Source: an uncultured Collinsella sp. (GTDB lineage Bacteria; Actinomycetota; Coriobacteriia; Coriobacteriales; Coriobacteriaceae). From it: a stretch of 15,502 bases of DNA. Position numbers and translations under genes: made by a program. Shown here piece by piece: positions 1 through 6,246 of this stretch. Position 1 is the first letter of the stretch. The number at the start of each line of letters is the position of its first letter. Below the pieces are notes generated by a model. It saw nothing but the letters and a program-made list of their open reading frames with translations. It was not told where the DNA came from and did no database searches. The stretch is taken from the NCBI GenBank assembly GCA_900549025.1, contig URMZ01000035.1, forward strand, positions 1-15,502, written 5' to 3'.

Positions 1-458
1 CCTCAATCGTAGCCCGAGACGGTCCCGGGCTGACAATTTCGACTGTAATGGACGTACTTAAATGACTAGGTTGGGTACATTGCTTTGAGATGTTATTCAA
101 TCCGTCTTGATGACCTTTAGGCTGTTTGCCTGCTTAAAGCAATTAACGACATGCATCTGCAATTGAAAATATTGCTCGAAAAAGCGTCCGAGAAGTCGCG
201 GGGCGATTTTTGATGCGTCGCGCGTCAAGTGATTTGGCAAGTTCTTGGTTAGATATTGGTCAGTTTTGGGCAACCTTGTCAAAAGCTTGACGAATGCAGA
301 TTTAGACGTCGACGAATGAACATTTCAGGCAGGTTCCAAGCAAAATTCTGGGCTGATTCTCGATAATCGCCTTCAATCGTCCCTTGCCAAGCGCTGGCCT
401 CGCGTACAATCTGCTCCGACATTCGTGCGCCGCCCGGCGCTTAAGAGGGGAGGACCCC
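1..458. other. AT-richer non-coding stretch upstream of prmC
   Basis: I see no convincing gene here. Hand counting gives about 43% GC over 61-360, clearly lower than the genes downstream. A short hairpin with arms GCCCG (12-16) and CGGGC (26-30) lies near the left edge, with no T-run after it, so it is at best part of the upstream gene's end. A minor inverted repeat GTCAA/TTGAC sits at 278-291. A minus-strand reading frame of 61 codons exists (97-282), but it starts with TTG, has no ribosome-binding site and resembles nothing I recognise. In related genomes prmC usually follows prfA directly; no prfA is visible here, so either it lies just left of the window or the linkage is broken by this stretch. 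Confidence 0.6.
384..410 (+). promoter_or_regulatory. Probable prmC promoter
   Basis: A -35-like TTGCCA (384-389) and a good -10 box TACAAT (405-410) are separated by 15 bases, slightly short. Transcription would begin near 417, about 40 bases before the prmC start. The -10 box and its left flank (CGTACAAT) match the box proposed in front of the ATP synthase operon at 5862-5869, which supports both calls. Visual identification only. Confidence 0.45.
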
Positions 459-1733
459 ATGGCAAACGAGATCTGGACCATCAAGCGTTGTCTCGAGTGG
501 ACCAAGGAGTACCTGGCCGAGCGCGGCGAGGAGCACCCCCGTCTTTCTGCCGAGTGGCTGCTCTGCGCTGCCACGGGTTTGGCACGCATCGACTTATATA
601 TGCACATGGACGAGACGCTTAACGCGGCCCAGCTCGAGACCATGCACGCGGCCGTTGTTCGTCGCGCTAAAGGTGAACCGCTGCAGTACATCACCGGTAG
701 CACGCAGTTTCGCATGATCGACGTCGCGTGCGCCCCCGGTGTGCTCATCCCGCGCCCCGAGACCGAGATGCTCGTCGAAGAAGTTCTGAACTATCTGGAT
801 GCCGAGGTGCTGAGCCCCGAGGCCGCTGCCCGCCAGCGCGTGGAGCTGCCTTGGAACGATGAGGTCGAGCAGGCCCGCAAAGCCGAGGCGGCGCTGGCTG
901 ACGAACGCGCGGCCGCCGAGCGCCGTGCCGCCAACCTGACGGCCGCCGATGAGGCTGCGCTGGGTAGCGACGTGCTCGGTAGCCGCGCCTATGCCGAGGA
1001 ACTGGCCGACCGCGAGGCCGAGGAAGCCGCCGCGCAGGCAGCAGAAGCCGAAGCGGCAGAAGCAGAGGCCATGGAAACCCCCGAGCCCGAGCTCGACGAA
1101 TACGGCATCGCCATTGAGGACAACGACCAACAGGCGACTCCCGCGCAAGATGCCGCCGAGGCCAACGTATCTGCCCCAGCCGAGCCCCGCACTGCCCGCG
1201 TTCTCGAGGTCGGCTGCGGCACGGGCTGCATTTCGCTCTCCCTTGCCTGGGAGCGCCGCGGGCACGTTACCTGCACTGCTACCGATATCGAGCCGCGCGC
1301 CATCGACCTTGCTACCAAAAACCGCGATGCGCTTGGCCTCACGTCCGACGAGGTCGCCTTCAGCCTCACAAACCTGGTGAGCTCCATTCCCCGCGAAGAG
1401 TGGGGCACCTTTGACGTACTCGTCTCCAATCCGCCCTACATTCCGACCGACGTCATGCGCTCACTGCCGCACGAGGTCAAGGACTTCGAGCCCGACCTGG
1501 CGCTTGAGGGCGGCGCCGACGGCCTCGATATCTTCCGCCGCCTGCTCAATGCGGCGCCTTACATGCTGCGCGCCGGCGGCCTGTTTGCCTGCGAGCTCTA
1601 CGAGGGTGCCCTCGACGCCGCCGCCGAGCTCTGCCGCCAGGCGGGTCTCTCGGACGTGCGCATCGTCCGCGACCTCACCGATCGCCCCCGCATCGTCCGA
1701 GCCATCGTCACCGAGCCCAAACAGCGCCAGTAA
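459..1733 (+). CDS. prmC: Peptide chain release factor N5-glutamine methyltransferase with a large acidic insertion
   Basis: PrmC transfers a methyl group from S-adenosylmethionine to the glutamine of the GGQ motif of release factors, which improves peptide release. The start is ATG 459, because GAGGGGAGGA (445-454) precedes it and an upstream TTG at 384 falls inside the likely promoter. The product is 424 aa, whereas the family is usually about 280. The N-terminal helical domain ends in a GEPLQYITG stretch, then PRPETE at residues 98-103. The SAM motif EVGCGTG begins at residue 250, and the catalytic NPPY is at 324-327. In E. coli about 20 residues separate the first two motifs; here there are about 145, so roughly 125 are inserted. 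The insert (about 110-247) is very rich in Ala and Glu and looks charged, helical or disordered. Both flanking domains keep their motifs, so I expect an active enzyme. Confidence 0.95.
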   Translation: MANEIWTIKRCLEWTKEYLAERGEEHPRLSAEWLLCAATGLARIDLYMHMDETLNAAQLETMHAAVVRRAKGEPLQYITGSTQFRMIDVACAPGVLIPRPETEMLVEEVLNYLDAEVLSPEAAARQRVELPWNDEVEQARKAEAALADERAAAERRAANLTAADEAALGSDVLGSRAYAEELADREAEEAAAQAAEAEAAEAEAMETPEPELDEYGIAIEDNDQQATPAQDAAEANVSAPAEPRTARVLEVGCGTGCISLSLAWERRGHVTCTATDIEPRAIDLATKNRDALGLTSDEVAFSLTNLVSSIPREEWGTFDVLVSNPPYIPTDVMRSLPHEVKDFEPDLALEGGADGLDIFRRLLNAAPYMLRAGGLFACELYEGALDAAAELCRQAGLSDVRIVRDLTDRPRIVRAIVTEPKQRQ

Positions 1734-1747
1734 TATTTATTAACTGG

Positions 1748-1776
1748 TTAGCAAAAATTATAAACTAGTTTATAAT
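1748..1776 (+). promoter_or_regulatory. hicAB promoter
   Basis: A perfect -10 hexamer TATAAT (1771-1776) lies exactly 17 bases after TTAGCA (1748-1753), which matches four of six -35 consensus bases. Transcription would start near 1783, just before the AGAGG ribosome-binding site at 1790-1794. The -10 box lies inside the palindrome 1756-1777, so a bound repressor would block it. Seen by eye; not tested. Confidence 0.65.
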
Positions 1777-1777
1777 T
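1756..1777. promoter_or_regulatory. Perfect 22-bp palindrome, candidate HicB operator
   Basis: The half-site AATTATAAACT (1756-1766) is followed directly by its exact reverse complement (1767-1777). It covers the -10 box of the hicAB promoter. HicB antitoxins with a C-terminal DNA-binding domain commonly repress their own operon through such palindromes. A looser relative, TAAC-TG-GTTA (1741-1750), lies just upstream at the -35 edge and could be a second, weaker site. That this is bound by the HicB encoded here is inference. Confidence 0.7.
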
Positions 1778-1801
1778 AGGACGGCTGAAAGAGGTCGGCC
1801 C

Positions 1802-1987
1802 ATCCAACCTCCTACCTTTCGGGAAATCATTGCCCTACTCAAGCACGATGGATTCGTGAAGGTCGCGCAAGTCGGTAGTCATGCTAAGTATGTTTCTGGC
1901 GACCGTGTTGTCACCGTGAACGGCTCTGGTGGTGATCGACCAAAGAAGGGCACGTGGGCAAGTATTCGTCGCCAAGCTGGATGGTAG
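1802..1987 (+). CDS. hicA: HicA-family mRNA interferase toxin, non-standard or lost start codon
   Basis: HicA toxins are small double-stranded-RNA-binding-fold RNases that cleave mRNA. The frame encodes 61 residues if read from ATC 1802, the family's usual size. It shows FREIIALLKHDGF near the N-terminus, the GSH motif with the catalytic His at residue 27, and a GTWASIRRQAGW end typical of HicA. No ATG, GTG or TTG occurs in frame between the stop at 1766-1768 and residue 19. AGAGG at 1790-1794 sits 7 bases before ATC 1802, exactly where a start should be. Either a rare AUC start gives very low toxin synthesis, or an ancestral ATG mutated to ATC and the toxin is dead. The only in-frame GTG (1856) would remove the first 18 residues. 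hicB follows after 11 bases. The family call is firm; whether it is expressed is unknown. Confidence 0.8.
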   Translation: MQPPTFREIIALLKHDGFVKVAQVGSHAKYVSGDRVVTVNGSGGDRPKKGTWASIRRQAGW

Positions 1988-1998
1988 TTGGAGGCAAA

Positions 1999-2445
1999 AT
2001 GAGGCAGCGATTTACCTATGACTGCGTTCTCATAAAAGAAGACGACGGGTACTGCGCCAGCTTCCCGCAGATTCCCGGCGCTTTTGCCGATGGCGATACG
2101 CGCGAAGAAGCGATTGTCCATGCCACCGAGGCGCTGATGGCGTTTTTGGCCGACGACCTCAACAACGGTTTGACTCCGGCAGGGTACGAACGTTCGGCCG
2201 AGGTCGTGGCCCTTTCAGTCGAAATCGACTACGAGGACGCTCGGGAAGCGGCGTGCCGAACATTTAAAGACGCGGCGCTGGACCTCAAAGTCTCCGCTCC
2301 GCGGATTACCGCGCTGGTCAAAGCCGGAAAGCTCGATGTTGAACTCGTCGATGGCCGTCGGATGATAACGATAGACAGCATCGAGCGCTACGCCGCCCAA
2401 GAACGTCACGCCGGAAGACCAAAGAAGTCTGTAGCCTTCCAATAA
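1999..2445 (+). CDS. hicB: HicB-family antitoxin with C-terminal DNA-binding domain
   Basis: HicB binds and inhibits HicA, and versions with a DNA-binding tail repress the operon. The start is ATG 1999, since GGAGG (1990-1994) precedes it by 4 bases; an upstream GTG at 1954 would overlap hicA. The product is 148 aa. The N-terminal partial RNase-H-like fold carries the family pattern GYCASFPQIPGAFADGDT at residues 17-34, followed by the EEA helix. The second half (about 90-140) looks like a helix-turn-helix region: an SAPRIT turn, an ALVKAGKL helix, then a VDGRRMITIDSIERY segment and a basic GRPKK tail. The obvious target is the palindrome at 1756-1777. The reading frame is intact, in contrast to the doubtful start of hicA. 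Confidence 0.9.
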   Translation: MRQRFTYDCVLIKEDDGYCASFPQIPGAFADGDTREEAIVHATEALMAFLADDLNNGLTPAGYERSAEVVALSVEIDYEDAREAACRTFKDAALDLKVSAPRITALVKAGKLDVELVDGRRMITIDSIERYAAQERHAGRPKKSVAFQ

Positions 2446-2530
2446 CCCCCTCACTTTCACCGACTACTAGAGCCGCTCACCAAACCAACATGCACTCTGG
2501 CCAAATAGGTTGAACGTTTCGTGCGAGAAT

Positions 2531-2569
2531 GCCCCTCAGTAAACAAACTTTCACCAGAGCGTAAGGGGC
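2531..2569 (+). other. Inverted repeat covering the tsaC ribosome-binding site
   Basis: GCCCCT (2531-2536) is complementary to AGGGGC (2564-2569). The right arm contains most of AAGGGG (2563-2568), the only SD-like sequence before the tsaC ATG at 2580. Pairing would hide it. The loop is long (27 bases), so this may be chance. The gap 2446-2579 otherwise shows no clear promoter or terminator. Confidence 0.25.
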
Positions 2570-2579
2570 TGGCATACAC

Positions 2580-3323
2580 ATGCAGACGGTCTATCGGGTA
2601 TACGAGGGAACGCGCGAGCCGCATCGGCTCGCCGTCGAGCGCACGGCCGAGGTGCTCGGCCGCGGCGGTCTGGCCTTGATCCCGACCGAGACCGTCTACG
2701 GTGTCGCCGTGGCAGTCAACGCCTTCTCGGACGCCGTGCCCCAAGATACAAGCGAATTCCCATCGTGGCCGCGCGATCCGCAGGCTGTCGTCAATGGCGC
2801 CGCGGTCCCTGCGCTCGGTACCGGCTACCGCCGCATCTTTACCCTCAAGCAGCGCAAGCTCACCCAAACGGTCGCCTGGCTGGTTGATAATGCCGAAGCA
2901 CTCGACCGCTATGGCGTGGATATCCCGGAAGATGCCCGCGTACTTGCGCGACGATGCTGGCCGGGAGCCCTGACTATCGTGGTCAAGGCGGCTCCCTGCG
3001 TGCCGACCTTTATGCGTGCTGCCGACGACACCGTGGCCCTGCGCGCTTCGGCCTCTCCCGTGGTCCAAGCGCTCATCCGCGCCTGCGGCAGTCCCCTTGC
3101 CTGCACGAGCGCCAACACACACGGCGCGCCCTCGCCGGCAAGCTTTGCCGCCGTCGAAGGTCGCATCCTGGAGGGGGTCGATGTTGCCGTCGACGCCGGC
3201 GAGACCCCGTGTCGCGACGCCTCGACCATCGTGTCGTTCCAGCACGGCGGGCTCCAGATCCTGCGCCAAGGCGCACTTCCCGCATCAGAGATCGAACGGG
3301 TCCTGTCCGACCCGATGCAATAG
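2580..3323 (+). CDS. tsaC: Threonylcarbamoyl-AMP synthase, Sua5/YrdC/YwlC family
   Basis: TsaC makes threonylcarbamoyl-AMP from threonine, bicarbonate and ATP, the first step of t6A37 modification in tRNAs that read ANN codons. The product is 247 aa, a single YrdC domain without the extra Sua5 C-terminal domain. Visible signatures are IPTETVYG at residues 34-41, the KxR pair K90/R92, RCWPGALTIVV, and SAN at 177-179. Lys, Arg, Ser and Asn of these motifs bind nucleotide and substrate in the family. Two oddities: about 30 extra residues (roughly 50-81) lie between the first and second motifs, and the usual KGRP...PL stretch reads KQRKLTQTV. ATG 2580 is 11 bases after AAGGGG, a weak spacing; no better start is visible. 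The glpK start follows after 13 bases, suggesting co-transcription. Confidence 0.88.
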   Translation: MQTVYRVYEGTREPHRLAVERTAEVLGRGGLALIPTETVYGVAVAVNAFSDAVPQDTSEFPSWPRDPQAVVNGAAVPALGTGYRRIFTLKQRKLTQTVAWLVDNAEALDRYGVDIPEDARVLARRCWPGALTIVVKAAPCVPTFMRAADDTVALRASASPVVQALIRACGSPLACTSANTHGAPSPASFAAVEGRILEGVDVAVDAGETPCRDASTIVSFQHGGLQILRQGALPASEIERVLSDPMQ

Positions 3324-3336
3324 AAAGGTGTAAGCG

Positions 3337-4878
3337 ATGTCGTTGAATCTGGGCAGCCTGGGCATGGAAGATGCCTCGTTTAACTTTGGCGGTTCCTACA
3401 TCATGGCGCTCGACTGCGGCACCACCTCGGTACTTGCGACCATCGTCGACGAGTACGGCTGCATCGTCGCGCAGGCACGTCGTAGCGTCAAAACCAGCTT
3501 CCCGCGTCCCGGTTGGATAGAGCAAGACCCCATGGAGGTGCTTGCCAGCCAGATCGGCGTGATGATGGAGGTCCAGTTTAAGAGCGGCATCCATTCTGAC
3601 CGCATCGCCGCCATCGGTATCTCCAACCAGCGCGAGACCACGGTGGTGTGGGACCGCATAAGCGGCCAACCCATCTATAACGCCATCGTGTGGCAATGCC
3701 GTCGCACCGCACCTCTGATCGACGAGCTGGTCGAGCGGGGCGCAGAAGAGCTGGTGCGCTCCCGCACGGGACTCACGCTCGATCCGTATTTCTCGGCTTC
3801 CAAGGTGCAGTGGATCCTCGACAACGTCGACGGTGCGCGTGAGAGCGCGGCGGCGGGCGACCTCATGTTCGGCACCATCGACACCTGGCTCATCTACAAC
3901 CTCACCGGCAGTCAGGTCTTTGCCACCGACTACACCAATGCCAGCCGCACGGCGCTCTTTAATATCCATACGCTCGATTGGGACGACGACCTGCTGGCGC
4001 TCTTTGACGTTCCACGTTCCATGATGCCCGAGGTTCGTTGGAGCTCGGGCGACTACGGCCGCGTCGCGAGCGACATCATGACCAACATGCCGCCCATCAT
4101 GGGCGTGGCGGGCGATCAGCAGGCGTCGCTGTTCGGCCACTGCTGCTTCCATCCCGGCCAGACCAAAAACACCTATGGCACGGGTTGCTTTATGCTCATG
4201 AACACCGGCGACGAGGTCGTCGAATCCAAGAACGGTCTGGTCTCCACGATCGGTATCGCCGCGGACGGCAAGATCAGCTATGCGCTCGAGGGTTCTATCT
4301 TTGCCGCCGGCTCAACCATGAACTGGCTGCGCAACAACATGGGCATCATCTCGAGCGTGAGCGAGTCGGCACAACTCGCCGCTTCGATTAGCGACAACGA
4401 GGGCTGCTACTTCGTTCCCGCCTTTGCGGGTTTGGGTGCTCCCTGGTGGGACCCGCATGCCCGCGGTATCGTGTGCGGTCTGACCGGCGCCTCGAGCCGT
4501 GCGACCATCGTACGTGCCGCCTGCGAATCCATGGCATATCAGAGCTACGACGTGCTGCGCGCCATGGAGCAGGACGTGGGGCTTTCGATTGAGCGCCTGT
4601 CTGTCGATGGCGGTGCCTCGCGCAACGAGTTCATCATGCAATTCCAGGCTGACCTGCTGGATATCCCCGTGCTGCAATGCGAGACGGTGGAGACCACGGC
4701 AATCGGTGCCGCGTACTTGGCGGGTCTTGCCGTCGGCTATTGGGAAGACCTTGAAGAGCTGGAGCAAAATGCCCAGATCGTTAGGACCTTCCTTCCCTAT
4801 ATGTCCGCCGAGCGTCGCGAGCAAAACCTTGCGGGCTGGCGTGATGCAGTCAAGCGCTCGCTCAGTACCGCACAGTAG
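3337..4878 (+). CDS. glpK: Glycerol kinase (FGGY family)
   Basis: GlpK phosphorylates glycerol to sn-glycerol 3-phosphate with ATP in the cytoplasm, feeding glycolysis and lipid synthesis. The product is 513 aa, close to the usual 500, with a 16-residue N-terminal extension. ATG 3337 follows AAAGGTG (3324-3330) at ideal distance. Diagnostic stretches include DCGTTS at 26-31, NQRETT at 97-102 with the glycerol-binding Arg-Glu pair, AGDQQ with catalytic-type Asp260, TYGTGCFMLMNTG, and VPAFAGLGAPWWDP. The Arg that in E. coli follows GTTSS and contacts ADP is Leu33 here. In my hand alignment the histidine that HPr phosphorylates in Firmicutes GlpK is replaced by Asp. No glpF or glpD lies beside it; it sits between tsaC and upp. 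Close overall similarity makes the family call firm; specificity and kinetics could differ. Confidence 0.93.
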   Translation: MSLNLGSLGMEDASFNFGGSYIMALDCGTTSVLATIVDEYGCIVAQARRSVKTSFPRPGWIEQDPMEVLASQIGVMMEVQFKSGIHSDRIAAIGISNQRETTVVWDRISGQPIYNAIVWQCRRTAPLIDELVERGAEELVRSRTGLTLDPYFSASKVQWILDNVDGARESAAAGDLMFGTIDTWLIYNLTGSQVFATDYTNASRTALFNIHTLDWDDDLLALFDVPRSMMPEVRWSSGDYGRVASDIMTNMPPIMGVAGDQQASLFGHCCFHPGQTKNTYGTGCFMLMNTGDEVVESKNGLVSTIGIAADGKISYALEGSIFAAGSTMNWLRNNMGIISSVSESAQLAASISDNEGCYFVPAFAGLGAPWWDPHARGIVCGLTGASSRATIVRAACESMAYQSYDVLRAMEQDVGLSIERLSVDGGASRNEFIMQFQADLLDIPVLQCETVETTAIGAAYLAGLAVGYWEDLEELEQNAQIVRTFLPYMSAERREQNLAGWRDAVKRSLSTAQ

Positions 4879-4963
4879 GGCTGCGATGGGCTGCTCGATA
4901 CAACAAACCGCTAAACTTATGCATGGCGTGCGGCGGCAACATTGCTGTGCGCCTTGTCAGCAA

Positions 4964-4978
4964 GGCCGTTTTGCGGCC
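4964..4978 (+). other. Small GC hairpin in the upp leader
   Basis: GGCCG (4964-4968) and CGGCC (4974-4978) form a 5-bp stem with loop TTTTG. It lies 6 bases before the upp SD (GAAAGGGG, 4984-4991). No T-run follows, so it is not a terminator. It might influence upp translation; the 4879-5001 gap holds no other convincing signal and no clear promoter. Confidence 0.3.
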
Positions 4979-5001
4979 GCAACGAAAGGGGCAATCAACC
5001 C

Positions 5002-5649
5002 ATGACCGTCACCTACGATACGTCCCGTGTGACGCTTGTCGATCACCCGCTCGTCCAGCACAAGCTGTCGATCCTGCGCGACAAAAACACCGGCACCAAC
5101 CAGTTCCGCCAGCTCGTGCGCGAACTCGCGCTTTTTGACGGCTACGAGGCCATGCGCGACCTGCCCATGGAAGACGTCGAAGTCGAGACCCCCATCACTA
5201 CTGCCACGTTCAAACAACTCGCCGGCAAGAAACTCGCCATCGTGCCCATCCTGCGTGCGGGCCTTGGCATGGTCGACGGCATCCTCGACCTGGTGCCCTC
5301 CGCTCGCGTGGGCCACATCGGCATGGAGCGCGACGAGGTCACCCACGAGCCGCACGAGTATTACTGCAAGATGCCCAAGGATATCGACCAGCGCATCTGC
5401 CTGGTCGTCGACCCCATGCTCGCCACGGGCGGTTCGGCCGAGATGGCCATCAGCTACCTGCGCGAGCGCGGTGTCAAGGACATCCGCATGCTGTGCATCG
5501 TCGCGGCCCCCGAGGGCCTCAAGTCGCTGACTGAGAAGGACCCCGATGTGCATATCTATACCTGCGCCATCGACGACCATCTCAACGAAGTTGCCTACAT
5601 CGTTCCCGGCCTGGGCGACGCCGGCGACCGCATCTACGGCACGCTGTAA
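5002..5649 (+). CDS. upp: Uracil phosphoribosyltransferase
   Basis: Upp converts uracil and PRPP to UMP and pyrophosphate in pyrimidine salvage. The product is 215 aa, near the family's usual 209. ATG 5002 is chosen because GAAAGGGG (4984-4991) precedes it and the protein then begins as UPRTases do; an upstream ATG at 4942 would add a non-homologous 20-residue tail. Signatures are [16 protein letters not shown], the PRPP-binding loop [11 protein letters not shown] at residues 135-145, and the C-terminal uracil-binding segment PGLGDAGDR at 202-210. It follows glpK by 123 bases and precedes the ATP synthase operon. The upp-atp adjacency is also known from Bacillus, so this is probably ancestral gene order. 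Confidence 0.97.
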   Translation: MTVTYDTSRVTLVDHPLVQHKLSILRDKNTGTNQFRQLVRELALFDGYEAMRDLPMEDVEVETPITTATFKQLAGKKLAIVPILRAGLGMVDGILDLVPSARVGHIGMERDEVTHEPHEYYCKMPKDIDQRICLVVDPMLATGGSAEMAISYLRERGVKDIRMLCIVAAPEGLKSLTEKDPDVHIYTCAIDDHLNEVAYIVPGLGDAGDRIYGTL

Positions 5650-5841
5650 TCTCTGGGCCATACCGGCTAACGTCGAAAATACGAAGAAATGGTGCGCGCG
5701 GGCGAGCAAAAGACGACCACGCGCACTCCTGTTAACGGACGTTTTGCCCTGCAGGGTTCGAGAAAAACGTATTACCGTACCTGCGGCATAAAGAAGGTCT
5801 TAAGAAAACGAACAGGTGCGTATTAACCGATGCTTTTTCGG

Positions 5842-5869
5842 TTGTACTTTAGCGATTGGCTCGTACAAT
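5842..5869 (+). promoter_or_regulatory. Probable ATP synthase operon promoter
   Basis: TACAAT (5864-5869) is a good -10 box, and TTGTAC (5842-5847) with a 16-base spacer is a weak -35. Transcription would begin near 5876, leaving a leader of about 55 bases. CGTACAAT is identical to the -10 region before prmC. A 6-bp hairpin with arms AACCGA (5825-5830) and TCGGTT (5838-5843) overlaps the -35 edge and may be a weak upp terminator. The rest of the 5650-5931 gap contains an inverted repeat GTGCGCG/CGCGCAC (5692-5726) and the 10-bp palindrome CCCTGCAGGG (5747-5756), neither with a function I can assign. Confidence 0.5.
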
Positions 5870-5931
5870 AGTCACCAATGTTTGGCGGGAACTGTCCTGT
5901 GAGGCGATAAAAAAGGAAAGTGAGGACGCCA

Positions 5932-6243
5932 GTGTTTCAGATAGCCGATCTGCTCGCTATCGTTGCAGGTGCCATCGCGGGCGCGATTGCCTTCCTTCCC
6001 TTTGTCTTTACGCTCAAGCCGGTTCTTGACGATAAGCAGAATGCGGACATGCTCAAGGGTATGGTGAGTCTCGCGGTCTCGGCAATCGCGTTGCTTGTCT
6101 TTACCTTGGTTGTGTTTGTGTTGTTCGGAGAGGCATTTCGCATGTTCCTCCTGGGCGAGGCGATCGGCTTCGTGGCCTTTATGGCCGCCTGCGCGGTTCG
6201 CGTCGCCAAGGCGCTGCGAGATCCTCATGAGGTCGAAAGGTAA
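5932..6243 (+). CDS. Small AtpI-like membrane protein, first gene of ATP synthase operon
   Basis: This 103-residue hydrophobic protein occupies the place of atpI, whose product assists c-ring assembly or Mg2+ supply in other bacteria. The start GTG 5932 is preferred because GAGGA (5922-5926) lies 5 bases before it; the alternative GTG at 5920 has only a cramped site. Three membrane segments are visible at about residues 5-26, 45-66 and 71-90, with a short charged loop (29-42) and a polar C-terminus. Classical AtpI has four segments, and I find no specific sequence match, so the assignment rests on position, size and hydrophobicity. The atpB start is three bases after its stop codon. Confidence 0.7.
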   Translation: MFQIADLLAIVAGAIAGAIAFLPFVFTLKPVLDDKQNADMLKGMVSLAVSAIALLVFTLVVFVLFGEAFRMFLLGEAIGFVAFMAACAVRVAKALRDPHEVER

Positions 6244-6246
6244 GTC

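Noticed and set aside
12..30. GCCCG/CGGGC hairpin at the left edge as the terminator of an upstream gene
   Set aside because: Short stem with no T-run, and the upstream gene is not in the window, so it cannot be judged.
97..282. Minus-strand 61-residue reading frame in the AT-rich stretch
   Set aside because: TTG start, no ribosome-binding site, no recognisable family and no partner gene; most likely chance.
384..458. Upstream TTG extension of prmC by 25 residues
   Set aside because: It overlaps the likely promoter, has no SD, and a strong SD sits directly before ATG 459.
594..1265. Minus-strand frame opposite the PrmC insertion
   Set aside because: Its glycine- and leucine-rich translation mirrors the Ala/Glu codons of the insert; no start signal was seen.
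1954..1998. Upstream GTG start for hicB
   Set aside because: It would overlap the HicA C-terminus and has no SD, while GGAGG is ideally placed for ATG 1999.
5692..5726. GTGCGCG/CGCGCAC inverted repeat after upp as a terminator
   Set aside because: The loop is 21 bases and no T-run follows; left as an unexplained repeat.
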